From: Bryobacteraceae bacterium
GTDB taxonomy: Bacteria; Acidobacteriota; Terriglobia; Bryobacterales; Bryobacteraceae
Length of the DNA: 7,568 nt
Reading direction: 5' to 3'
Assembly: GCA_025929455.1 (NCBI GenBank)
Contig: JAICMB010000143.1
Span: 1-7,568, forward strand
Shown: in pieces, positions 1 to 6,214 of the stretch
Layout of the letters: every line of letters starts with the position of its first letter
Numbering within the stretch: the stretch's first letter is position 1
Position numbers and translations under genes: made by a program
The notes under the pieces: generated by a model
What the model was told of the DNA's origin: nothing
Databases searched by the model: none
Seen by the model: the letters and a program-made list of their open reading frames with translations, nothing else

Positions 1-763
1 AACTCTTGCCGGCGGAACCCGGATCATCGCTGTCCTTGCCCGCGATCGCGTCCAGCACTAGGCCGCAATCGTCGGCGCTGCGGCACATCGGGCCGATCTT
101 GTCCATGCTCCAGGAGAGCGCCATCGCCCCGTAACGGCTCACTAGTCCATAGGTCGGCCGCAGTCCCGTTATGCCACAAAAGGCCGACGGCGTGATGATT
201 GAACCCGACGTTTCCGAACCGAGCGCATACGTGACCAGGCCCGCCGCCACCGCAATCGCTGGCCCGCTCGACGAGCCGCCGGCCCAGCGCGTGCGATCCC
301 ACGGATTCCTTCCCGGTCCTTGCAGCGAAGCACCCGCGAGGTGGTACCCCCCGCCTCCGGCAAGCTCGATCATCGCGAGTTTGCTCGTCAACACCGCGCG
401 CGCGTTATCGAGCTTCGTTATCGCCGTCGCCGTGTAATCAAAAACCTGGGCGGCGTACGGCGGTGCGCCCCACGTGGTCGGCTGGCCCTCGACACTGAGC
501 AGGTCCTTCACGCCATACGGGATGCCTTGCAGCGGCGAGCGCGTGCGGTCGGCTTTGAGCTCCCAGTCGACGTCTTTGGCCATCTTCAGGGCATGCTTCG
601 GCAGCAGTAGCGCGAGCGCGTTGTAACGCGGCCCGATTTTCTCCATGCGTTCCGTGAACGCACGCGCGAGCTCGACACACGAGAATTCTTTGGCCACGAG
701 TCTCTGGTTCAACTCGCGGATCGTGACGAAAAACAGAGCGTCGTCGATATTGTGCCTCGCCAT
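1..763 (-). CDS. Amidase-signature family enzyme, 3' end cut by the window
   Basis: Serine amidohydrolase of the amidase-signature (AS) family, the fold of GatA, fatty-acid amide hydrolase and malonamidase; it hydrolyses an amide bond or transfers the released ammonia. The window holds the first 254 residues, about half of a normal AS enzyme. The Ser-cisSer-Lys triad is readable: Lys86 in GVKDLL, cis-Ser164 in the GGSSSG loop, and nucleophile Ser188 in GSETSGS, 24 residues after the cis-Ser as in other AS enzymes. The FCGITGLRPTYG block after it is also family-typical. The ATG at 763-761 follows the stop of the preceding small ORF by one base; AAGG lies 6 nt before it as a weak ribosome site. 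The protein has no signal peptide of its own, while the small upstream ORF does. Nothing suggests GatA specifically: no gatB or gatC is seen. The substrate is unknown. The coding frame runs open off base 1. Confidence 0.93.
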   Translation of the reverse strand, partial: MARHNIDDALFFVTIRELNQRLVAKEFSCVELARAFTERMEKIGPRYNALALLLPKHALKMAKDVDWELKADRTRSPLQGIPYGVKDLLSVEGQPTTWGAPPYAAQVFDYTATAITKLDNARAVLTSKLAMIELAGGGGYHLAGASLQGPGRNPWDRTRWAGGSSSGPAIAVAAGLVTYALGSETSGSIITPSAFCGITGLRPTYGLVSRYGAMALSWSMDKIGPMCRSADDCGLVLDAIAGKDSDDPGSAGKS

Positions 764-764
764 C

Positions 765-1076
765 TCAAGCCTTGAAGTGCGCCGCCGGCTCCGTTGCCAT
801 GGGCAGGTCAACATTGGCGAGTTGTGCGGCTGCCTGTTGCTGTTGCGCAAGTGCCTGCTTATAAAAGCCCTCAGGCGTGGTGGGCTCCGGCGTGGGCGCC
901 TGCTCGGGATCTAACGGCGGAGCTTCGGGCACCTTCGGTCTTTGCGGCGCGTTCTGAGGCGGAGCCTGCGCAAGCAGTAGGGCGGGCGCGCCCGCGAGGA
1001 TTGCGCGGCGAGATAAGCGAGGAGCCTTCACGCCACCAGTATCCAGCATTTGATAATGCGCGCGCCGCGATACCAT
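765..1076 (-). CDS. Small exported protein with Tat-like leader, upstream of the amidase
   Basis: A 103-residue protein that I do not recognise as a named family. Residues 20-38 look like a twin-arginine or Sec leader: RLSRRAIL followed by an Ala/Leu-rich hydrophobic run. Next comes a Pro-rich stretch (about 39-68) and then a Gln/Ala-rich, probably helical segment (about 69-87). It ends in ATEPAAHFKA, which resembles the 'EP-A-hydrophobic' linker I associate with the N-terminal part of some exported amidases (recollection, not checked). The ATG at 1076-1074 is supported by GAGGT at 1085-1089, 8 nt upstream; a second ATG at codon 10 is possible. The stop is one base before the amidase ATG, so the pair should be co-transcribed. 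Either it is a separate small partner, or it is the detached N-terminus of the amidase after a frameshift or sequencing error. Confidence 0.65.
   Translation of the reverse strand: MVSRRAHYQMLDTGGVKAPRLSRRAILAGAPALLLAQAPPQNAPQRPKVPEAPPLDPEQAPTPEPTTPEGFYKQALAQQQQAAAQLANVDLPMATEPAAHFKA
1052..1057 (+). promoter_or_regulatory. Possible -10 element for the SDR-aroK-glycerate kinase operon
   Basis: GATAAT matches the TATAAT consensus in five of six positions and lies 42 nt before the SDR start codon, predicting a leader of about 36 nt. The only -35-like sequence at a near-usable distance is TTCACG at 1027-1032 (19-nt spacer), which is weak. The site lies inside the oppositely oriented small exported-protein gene. 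It is a sequence match only. Confidence 0.3.
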
Positions 1077-1084
1077 GCTGTTTT

Positions 1085-1089
1085 ACCTC
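1085..1089 (-). promoter_or_regulatory. Shine-Dalgarno site of the small exported protein
   Basis: GAGGT on the minus strand, 8 nt before the ATG at 1076. It favours that start over the in-frame ATG nine codons further in. It lies within the 23-nt gap between the two divergent start codons. Confidence 0.45.
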
Positions 1090-1099
1090 GCCATCAAAG

Positions 1100-1876
1100 A
1101 TGGAAATTCGGGACAAGGTCGTCCTCATTACCGGAGCGTCGGACGGTATCGGCGCGGCGTGCGCGGCCGAATTTCGCGCGCGCGGAGCGCGTCTGGCGCT
1201 CACCGGACGCAATCAGGCGAAGCTGCGAAACGTCGCGCAGGCGGACGATCTCGCCGTCGCAGGAGACATAACGCTCGCGGACACGCGCGAGCGGCTAGTG
1301 AACCAGACGATAGAGCGTTTCGGCACGATCGACATCCTGATCAACAACGCCGGAGTCGGCTTGTACGCGCCGGCCTGGAGCGTTCCGTTGGAACAAGCGC
1401 GACGCTTATTCGAGGTGAATTTCTTCGGCCCGCTCGCAATGATTCAGCTCGTTGTTCCACACATGCGCGAGCGGCGTCGTGGAATGATCGTAAACGTCGG
1501 CTCCGTTGCCGGCAAAGTTACGTTGCCCTGGTTTACGCTCTATTCGGTGTCGAAATATGCGCTGGGCTCGTTGACGGACGGCTTGCGAATGGAGCTGAAA
1601 CGCGACGGCATTCGCGCCATGATGGTCTGCCCCGGATATGTGCAGACGGCCTTCCAGCGTCACGTACTCGGGGGTATGGCTCCGCCGGGCGTACGGCGGC
1701 GGCGCAATCTCACCATTACAGCCCCAAAATGCGCTCGCGCTATCGCGCGCGGTGTCGAGCGCGACGCGCGCACGGTCGTAACGCCGCGAGCCGGATGGCT
1801 ATTCGTCGCGGCGGCGCGTCTGATGCCGCAGCTTGTCGACAATCAGATCGAACGCATTTCCCGCCAGACGGCATGA
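1100..1876 (+). CDS. Short-chain dehydrogenase/reductase (SDR), classical type
   Basis: NAD(P)H-dependent oxidoreductase of the classical SDR family, 258 residues, close to the usual 250. The Rossmann nucleotide loop is TGASDGIG (11-18), with Arg37 after the second strand suggesting NADPH preference. NNAG lies at 82-85. The catalytic tetrad is Asn107, Ser135, Tyr148 and Lys152 (YSVSK), and a PGYVQT motif follows. The C-terminal 40 residues include a hydrophobic stretch (AGWLFVAAARLM) that may make the protein membrane-associated, as in some lipid-acting SDRs; this is inference. The ATG at 1100 puts the cofactor loop at the normal distance from the N-terminus. No clear Shine-Dalgarno site precedes it. 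The stop overlaps the aroK start as ATGA, so the two genes are probably translationally coupled. The substrate cannot be told from sequence. Confidence 0.93.
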   Translation: MEIRDKVVLITGASDGIGAACAAEFRARGARLALTGRNQAKLRNVAQADDLAVAGDITLADTRERLVNQTIERFGTIDILINNAGVGLYAPAWSVPLEQARRLFEVNFFGPLAMIQLVVPHMRERRRGMIVNVGSVAGKVTLPWFTLYSVSKYALGSLTDGLRMELKRDGIRAMMVCPGYVQTAFQRHVLGGMAPPGVRRRRNLTITAPKCARAIARGVERDARTVVTPRAGWLFVAAARLMPQLVDNQIERISRQTA

Positions 1877-2397
1877 CTCTCAAACTGAAGCGCACGCCTG
1901 GCCTTTACCTGGTCGGTTTTATGGGAAGCGGCAAGACCACGGTGGGCAAACTGCTGGCCGTGGAACTCGGTTGGCATTTCGTCGATATCGACGCCGAGAT
2001 CGAACGTGTACAAGGCGTGAGTGTTTCGGAGATATTCGAGCAAAAGGGTGAAGCTGCGTTCCGCGCGCTCGAATCGGACGCGATCAAGCGTCATGTGTCC
2101 ATCGTCGAACGAGGGCAGGCGACGGTGGTCGCGCTCGGCGGCGGAGCTTTCACGCAGGCGAGTAATTTCGAACTGCTTGAGAACAATGGTGTGTCGATCT
2201 GGCTCGACTGTCCTGTCGAAACCGCGGCGCAACGCACCGCGTCCGAGTCGCATCGCCCTCTGGCGCGCGACCCCGAGCGGTTCCGCACGCTCTTCGAAGA
2301 GCGCCGGTTCTGGTACGCGAAAGCCGACTACCAGATCGATGCGGCTGCCGACCCCGTTACGGTGGTGAAGCGTATTCTGGCGCTGCCGCTTTTTTAG
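1873..2397 (+). CDS. aroK: Shikimate kinase
   Basis: Cytoplasmic enzyme that phosphorylates shikimate at the 3-hydroxyl with ATP, step five of the chorismate pathway to aromatic amino acids. It has 174 residues, standard for the family. The Walker A P-loop is GFMGSGKT (15-22). The DID motif (38-40) supplies the magnesium- and shikimate-binding Asp; Arg64 in AFRALE, the GGG loop (89-91) and Arg145 are the expected shikimate contacts. The lid carries RPLA (128-131). The ATG at 1873 overlaps the SDR stop by four bases and the stop is one base before the glycerate kinase GTG, so this is the middle gene of a tight operon. There is no aroB or aroE next to it, unlike the common aroKB arrangement. 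The same frame stays open upstream to about 1075 inside the SDR gene, but that stretch reads as low-quality Arg-rich shadow. Confidence 0.96.
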   Translation: MTLKLKRTPGLYLVGFMGSGKTTVGKLLAVELGWHFVDIDAEIERVQGVSVSEIFEQKGEAAFRALESDAIKRHVSIVERGQATVVALGGGAFTQASNFELLENNGVSIWLDCPVETAAQRTASESHRPLARDPERFRTLFEERRFWYAKADYQIDAAADPVTVVKRILALPLF

Positions 2398-2398
2398 C

Positions 2399-3685
2399 GT
2401 GCGAACCGAAGCGCAACTTCGGGCCGACGCCGAGCGCATGTTTCGCGCCGGGCTCGCGGCGGCCGATCCTTATGCGGCCGTGTTGCGACATGTCCATGTC
2501 GACGGCAGCGTTCTCCAGACAGGCGACGCAGCCTACACTCTCGACAACATCGACCACATTTATGTCGTCGGCGCCGGGAAGGCGGACGCTGCCATGGCGC
2601 ATGCCGTCGAGACGTTGCTCAATTCACGGATCACCGGCGGCCTACTGAACGTAAAATACGGGCACGGCACCGCGCTCAATCGCATAAAACTTAACGAATG
2701 CGGGCATCCCATTCCCGACGCGAATGGCGAACGCGGCGCAGCGCGCATTGCTGCGACGGCGCAAGGCGCCGGTGAACGCGATCTACTGATCGTGCTGATT
2801 TCAGGGGGCGCTTCAGCGCTGTTACCGCTGCCGCTTCCGCCCATCACACTCGACCGAAAGCAGGAGATCACGCAAGTTCTGCTGCGCGGGGGCGCCAATA
2901 TTCACGAATTGAACTGCGTTCGCAAACATCTTTCCGCGATCAAAGGCGGGCGGTTGGCCGCAATCGCGTGGCCGGCACGCGTGCTCACGCTGATCCTCTC
3001 CGACGTGATCGGCGACGATCTCGATGTCATCGGGTCAGGACCGACAGTGCCCGACCGCAGCACCGTTGCGGACGCAACAGCCATCCTGCGGCGCTATGGC
3101 ATCGAACCACCGCCGCTGGTAGAAACGCCGAAACCCGGGAGCCCGGTGTTCGAGCGCGTCCAGAACGTTGTCGTGGGCAGCAACAAACTTGCGGTGGATG
3201 CCGCGGCGATCGAAGCGCGCGCGCTGGGCTACAACACCGTGTTGCTAACGACGTTTTTACAAGGCGAAGCGCGCGAGGTCGCGCACGTATTCGCCGCGAT
3301 TGCGAAACAGATCGCCGCGACGGGAGCGCCGGCGGTACGGCCAGCCTGCATCCTCGCGGGCGGTGAAACCACCGTGACTGTCAGAGGCAACGGACGCGGT
3401 GGCCGTAATCAGGAACTCGCGCTTGCCGCGGCCATTGATATAGCAGGCATGCCTGGCGTCGCGTTGCTCAGCGCCGGCACGGATGGCACGGATGGACCCA
3501 CCGACGCGGCTGGCGCGACCGTTAGTGGTTCCACGGGTACACAGGCTGCTGTCCGCGGGATCGATGCTCGCGCGTATCTCGACGCGAACGATTCCTACAG
3601 TTTCTTCAAGAGCACCGGGGAATTGCTGCGCACCGGACCGACGGGAACAAACGTCATGGATTTGCAGGTCTTGCTCGTCGCGTAA
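2399..3685 (+). CDS. Glycerate 2-kinase, DUF4147/MOFRL type
   Basis: ATP-dependent kinase that converts D-glycerate to 2-phosphoglycerate, linking glyoxylate, serine or tartrate breakdown to lower glycolysis (family known as GckA, TtuD or GLYCTK). It has 428 residues, normal length. The N-terminal DUF4147 domain shows VVGAGKA with the conserved Lys61, GHPIPD (102-107), the glycine loop ISGGASALLP (134-143), NCVRKHLSAIKGG (172-184) and SDVIGDDLDVIGSGPT (201-216). The C-terminal MOFRL domain shows GGETT near 321, GRGGRNQE (332-339), AGTDGTDGPTDAAG (359-372) and the closing TGTNVMDLQ. The GTG at 2399 lies one base after the aroK stop; a later ATG at codon 14 would cut into the first helix, so GTG is preferred. 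It is the last gene of the SDR-aroK operon. The spacing suggests coupled expression, although the pathways differ. Confidence 0.94.
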   Translation: MRTEAQLRADAERMFRAGLAAADPYAAVLRHVHVDGSVLQTGDAAYTLDNIDHIYVVGAGKADAAMAHAVETLLNSRITGGLLNVKYGHGTALNRIKLNECGHPIPDANGERGAARIAATAQGAGERDLLIVLISGGASALLPLPLPPITLDRKQEITQVLLRGGANIHELNCVRKHLSAIKGGRLAAIAWPARVLTLILSDVIGDDLDVIGSGPTVPDRSTVADATAILRRYGIEPPPLVETPKPGSPVFERVQNVVVGSNKLAVDAAAIEARALGYNTVLLTTFLQGEAREVAHVFAAIAKQIAATGAPAVRPACILAGGETTVTVRGNGRGGRNQELALAAAIDIAGMPGVALLSAGTDGTDGPTDAAGATVSGSTGTQAAVRGIDARAYLDANDSYSFFKSTGELLRTGPTGTNVMDLQVLLVA

Positions 3686-3718
3686 ACACGACTAGAAAAT
3701 CCGATTCGCGAACCGCGC
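3686..3718. other. 33-nt convergent intergenic gap
   Basis: Space between the converging ends of glycerate kinase and rpmB. It holds an 8-bp perfect palindrome TTCGCGAA (3705-3712) inside an imperfect 14-bp one. With no loop and no T-tract, this is not a convincing intrinsic terminator for either side. Confidence 0.5.
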
Positions 3719-3910
3719 TTAGGCGGCCTTCTGAACCTTGCCGCCCTTAATGCAGGAGGTGCAAACGCGAATGCGCTTCGTCGCGCCATTCACAACAGCA
3801 CGGACGCTTTGCAGGTTCACTTCCCACCGGCGGTGGCTGACATTGTGCGCGTGGCTTATGCGGTTGCCGTATTGCGGCCCGCGCCCGCAGAGGTCGCAGC
3901 GCTTTGACAT
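3719..3910 (-). CDS. rpmB: 50S ribosomal protein L28 (bL28), zinc-binding form
   Basis: Structural protein of the large ribosomal subunit, 63 residues. The N-terminus carries GRGPQYGNRISHAHN and the Arg-rich segment around 26-29 that is typical of bL28. It has two CxxC pairs, Cys5-Cys8 and Cys50-Cys53, so this is the four-cysteine, zinc-ribbon ('C+') version rather than the cysteine-free form bacteria use under zinc limitation. The ATG at 3910 is preceded by a good Shine-Dalgarno sequence and a recognisable promoter. It is a single gene here: rpmG, its frequent partner, is not next to it. The M20 peptidase upstream is on the same strand, 69 nt away, but rpmB appears to have its own promoter. 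Confidence 0.97.
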   Translation of the reverse strand: MSKRCDLCGRGPQYGNRISHAHNVSHRRWEVNLQSVRAVVNGATKRIRVCTSCIKGGKVQKAA

Positions 3911-3918
3911 GTTGCTTT

Positions 3919-3925
3919 CTCTCCT
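3919..3925 (-). promoter_or_regulatory. Strong Shine-Dalgarno site of rpmB
   Basis: AGGAGAG on the minus strand. The AGGAG core (3921-3925) ends 10 nt before the rpmB ATG. It is one of the two best ribosome sites in the window, fitting a highly expressed ribosomal gene. Confidence 0.8.
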
Positions 3926-3934
3926 AAAACGTTG

Positions 3935-3964
3935 ATTTTAGCAGTAGCGCGGCGCCGTCCGCAA
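3935..3964 (-). promoter_or_regulatory. Putative sigma70-type promoter of rpmB
   Basis: On the minus strand, TTGCGG (3959-3964) and TAAAAT (3935-3940) are separated by 18 nt. Transcription would begin near 3928, just before the Shine-Dalgarno site, giving a leader of about 18 nt. It lies in the short gap after the M20 gene and would let rpmB be expressed independently. Confidence 0.5.
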
Positions 3965-3979
3965 ACGTTCGCGCTGATT

Positions 3980-5395
3980 CTAACGCGAAGCCGCCACGTC
4001 CAGCAGTGTCTCCCAAAGAAACTGCGCCATACGCGAAACGGAGGTTTCCGCCAAACGCTCGGCGTCAGAGTGTGCGCCGTGGCTGCGCATTTCGGATTCC
4101 TCGGCCTCGGGTCCGAATCCATAGGCCTGGACGCCCTTCGCGCGCAATTGCGCCATGTCCGTAGCGCCGGTCAGCATGGCGGGAATCGTGATCGCTCGCG
4201 GGTACATACGCTTCTGCGTGCGCTCGAGCGCGTAAAACATCTCCGACCGCAAGCTCGACGACGGCGATGCCGGTCGGGGGTGTTCCCGGTCGACGGGAAC
4301 GATTTCGATCGCCGGATCGTTGATTACGCGCCGCATCTCTTCATAAATACGCGAGATATCTTCATCCGGCAGCGCGCGAATGTCGAGCGTGGCCTCCGCT
4401 TCCGACGGAATAACGTTGGACCGGAAGCCACCGCGAATAATGGTCGGCACGATGGATGTGCGCAGCATCGAATACTGCGACGGTTGATGCTCGGCGAGAT
4501 AGCGCTGAGCCGCTGCGGACTCGCGCGGATCGGCGACGTGGTTGTAGCGGTACGCGGCTTCGGGCGGGCTGATACGCGCGAGCCGCTCGAAATAGGTGCG
4601 CGTCGTTTCATTCAGTCGCATTGGCGGTTGCCATTCGGCGAACTTGGCCAGCGCCGCCGCCAGGTGCACGATGGCGTTGTCGCGCGTGGGCCGGGAGCCG
4701 TGCCCTGCAGTTCCGTGCGCGATCAAGCGCGTCGTCCGGGGAGTCTTCTCGGTGGTGGTGATTTCGACAAACCGCGCCGCGCCATCCTTCATCAAAACGA
4801 AGCCGCCTTCGGCGAGCGCGTACTCGGCCGCAATATCCGGCCAGTGCTCCTGAACGAGGTAGTCGATACCGGGCCCCGTGGTTCCTTCCTCGCCGCTCTC
4901 GGCGATGAAGATGATGTCGCGGTCGAGCGCAACGTTTAGGCGCTTCAGTTCGAGTATTACGGCTAGGTCAGCCGCAACGTGGGATTTGTCGTCGCTCGAC
5001 CCGCGGCCCCAGACATAGCCGTCCTTCAGTAGCGCCGCGAAAGGGTCGACGGGCCAGCGATCGCGCTGCACGCCAACGACGTCCGTATGGCCCAGGATCG
5101 CGATCGGGCGTTTCGATCCGTTGCCGCGTATGCGGGCGACGAGGTTCGCGCGATTCGGATCCTGCGCCAACACGCGATAGGGGACACCCTCGCCGTCGAG
5201 CACGCGTTTCAGGTAATCGACTGCGCGCGTTTCGTTGCCGGGCGGGTTGCTGGTGTCAATACGAATCAGCGCGCGGTAGTGCTCCAGAATCTCGGAATCG
5301 AGCTTTTGCCAGTCGACGGCATAGCGGCCCCCGGCCAGGCAAGGGAACGAGAGCGCCGCCACGGCGAGCGGCAATATATGGATTGAGCTTCGCAC
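3980..5395 (-). CDS. Exported M20 family zinc metallopeptidase
   Basis: Di-zinc peptidase or deacylase of the M20/M25/M40 family (carboxypeptidase, aminoacylase or ArgE-like), 471 residues. Residues 1-22 form a likely Sec signal peptide (hydrophobic core ILPLAVAALSF, cleavage near CLAGG), so it should act in the periplasm or outside. Zinc-site residues are readable: His103 and Asp105 in GHTDVV, bridging Asp135 in GRGSSDDK, catalytic Glu169 and ligand Glu170 in SGEEGT, Glu196 in LAEGG, and a late His (442, or 439) in SHGAHSDAERL. The dimerisation domain starts around the GTAGHGSRPT segment. Glu rather than Asp at 196 is typical of the carboxypeptidase/aminoacylase side of the family. The start is GTG at 5395, which keeps the signal peptide intact. 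No Shine-Dalgarno site is evident. The cysteine before the cleavage region does not form a proper lipobox. The substrate is unknown. Confidence 0.94.
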   Translation of the reverse strand: MRSSIHILPLAVAALSFPCLAGGRYAVDWQKLDSEILEHYRALIRIDTSNPPGNETRAVDYLKRVLDGEGVPYRVLAQDPNRANLVARIRGNGSKRPIAILGHTDVVGVQRDRWPVDPFAALLKDGYVWGRGSSDDKSHVAADLAVILELKRLNVALDRDIIFIAESGEEGTTGPGIDYLVQEHWPDIAAEYALAEGGFVLMKDGAARFVEITTTEKTPRTTRLIAHGTAGHGSRPTRDNAIVHLAAALAKFAEWQPPMRLNETTRTYFERLARISPPEAAYRYNHVADPRESAAAQRYLAEHQPSQYSMLRTSIVPTIIRGGFRSNVIPSEAEATLDIRALPDEDISRIYEEMRRVINDPAIEIVPVDREHPRPASPSSSLRSEMFYALERTQKRMYPRAITIPAMLTGATDMAQLRAKGVQAYGFGPEAEESEMRSHGAHSDAERLAETSVSRMAQFLWETLLDVAASR

Positions 5396-5637
5396 CGTGT
5401 ACTAACTTACAACAGCAATTTATCCTCGAGATGTTCTGCAGTAAAGTTGGTAGGCTAACGGAGCAGCTGCCCGCGAGCCAGAAGATTCGCCGGGAATGCA
5501 ACCGCGCCACTCCACCATCGCCACAACCGCCGCCACTCCGAGCCAGACCATGGCCGCCGAGGTAGGAATGATAACGTGCATGGACGAACAATGGATAGAT
5601 GTTCGCAGGGTCGTCGAAGAATATCGGGTCCCCTGGC
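5396..5637. other. 242-nt intergenic region with a doubtful 53-codon ORF
   Basis: Region between the SRPBCC stop and the M20 start. Apart from the M20 promoter it contains a minus-strand frame from an ATG at 5581 to a stop at 5420. That frame encodes 53 residues with one hydrophobic segment (IIPTSAAMVWLGVAAVVAMVEW) that could span a membrane. No Shine-Dalgarno site precedes that ATG, and I recognise no family. It may be a small membrane protein at the end of the arsR operon, a gene remnant, or chance. No clear terminator hairpin with a T-tract was seen on either strand. Confidence 0.35.
5417..5445 (-). promoter_or_regulatory. Putative promoter of the M20 peptidase gene
   Basis: On the minus strand, TTTACT (5440-5445) and TAAATT (5417-5422) are spaced by 17 nt, the optimal distance. 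Transcription would start near 5410, about 15 nt before the GTG, leaving a very short leader without a Shine-Dalgarno site. Confidence 0.4.
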
Positions 5638-6204
5638 TCAGGATTGGGCGACTTTGGGTGGCCAGCTCGGAACTTTGATACCGAACTGCCGTGCGTACTC
5701 CGAATTGAGCCGAGGCCAACCGAACTTCATCGCCTCCGCACCGACGATGCGGCCGATGGGAGTTCCGCTGAGAAGGCAATCGAGAACATCGAAGCAAATG
5801 TGCCACCCGGCCGCACCCATCGAGATGAAGCGGCGATCGATGTTGGTCCACAGCGTCAGGCGCGTGCCGCCACCAAAGGCTTCGAGTTCCCACCGCATGT
5901 CGTGGTCACCCCAGTTATACTCGAGCACCCTGGGAGCGTCGGCTCGGGTCACCGTTGTTTCGGTAACGTGCGGCGTGGGCGCTCCTACTGTGGTGAGCTT
6001 CACCGCGGTTCCAACCGTACCAAGGCTTCCATCGGCTTCAAACGGAGCCCACTCGCGCAGATGCGCCGGGTCGGTAAGGGCCTGCCAGACTCTTTCCGGC
6101 GAGTGGCGCAGTTCTCTGACGAGAATGAGCGTCCACTTCTCTCCGTCTCTTCGTACCTGCGCCCCGCTGGCCGGACCCGGCGTGTACTGCTTGCGATCAG
6201 TCAC
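5638..6204 (-). CDS. SRPBCC domain protein, AHSA1/START-like
   Basis: 188-residue protein of the SRPBCC superfamily, close to the bacterial 'activator of Hsp90 ATPase homologue 1-like' group. This is a helix-grip fold with a deep hydrophobic pocket that binds small lipophilic ligands or acts as an enzyme. Evidence is the opening strand LILVRELRHSPERVWQALTD with the Trp-containing helix (26-45), the REWAPFEAD segment, the RVLEYNW strand (about 90), and the strand pair DMRWELEAFGGGTRLTLWTN followed by a long C-terminal helix. The start is GTG at 6204, with GAGG at 6213-6216 overlapping the stop of the VOC gene; the gap is 10 nt. It is the third gene of the arsR operon. AHSA1-like proteins are often found next to ArsR-type regulators in soil bacteria, but the ligand is not known. 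Confidence 0.9.
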   Translation of the reverse strand: MTDRKQYTPGPASGAQVRRDGEKWTLILVRELRHSPERVWQALTDPAHLREWAPFEADGSLGTVGTAVKLTTVGAPTPHVTETTVTRADAPRVLEYNWGDHDMRWELEAFGGGTRLTLWTNIDRRFISMGAAGWHICFDVLDCLLSGTPIGRIVGAEAMKFGWPRLNSEYARQFGIKVPSWPPKVAQS

Positions 6205-6214
6205 CTTCTTATCC

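Noticed and set aside
794..1099. Longer N-terminus for the SDR
   Set aside because: Classical SDRs have the TGxxxGxG loop about 10-15 residues from the start, as with ATG 1100; the extension overlaps the small exported-protein gene and has no family similarity that I can see.
1075..1872. In-frame upstream extension of shikimate kinase through the SDR gene
   Set aside because: The added residues are Arg/Ser/Ala-rich shadow of a clear SDR, and the P-loop is at the normal distance from the ATG at 1873.
3705..3712. TTCGCGAA palindrome between glycerate kinase and rpmB as a terminator
   Set aside because: It has no loop and no T-run, and such GC-rich palindromes are common by chance here.
3932..4939. 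335-codon plus-strand open frame opposite the M20 peptidase
   Set aside because: It is antisense to a gene with all zinc-site motifs, is Arg-rich with no recognisable domain, and is the expected artefact of GC-rich codon use.
5420..5893. 157-codon minus-strand frame across the SRPBCC 3' end
   Set aside because: It overlaps the well-supported SRPBCC reading frame and its first 100 residues have no domain character; only the last 53 codons are discussed as a doubtful ORF.
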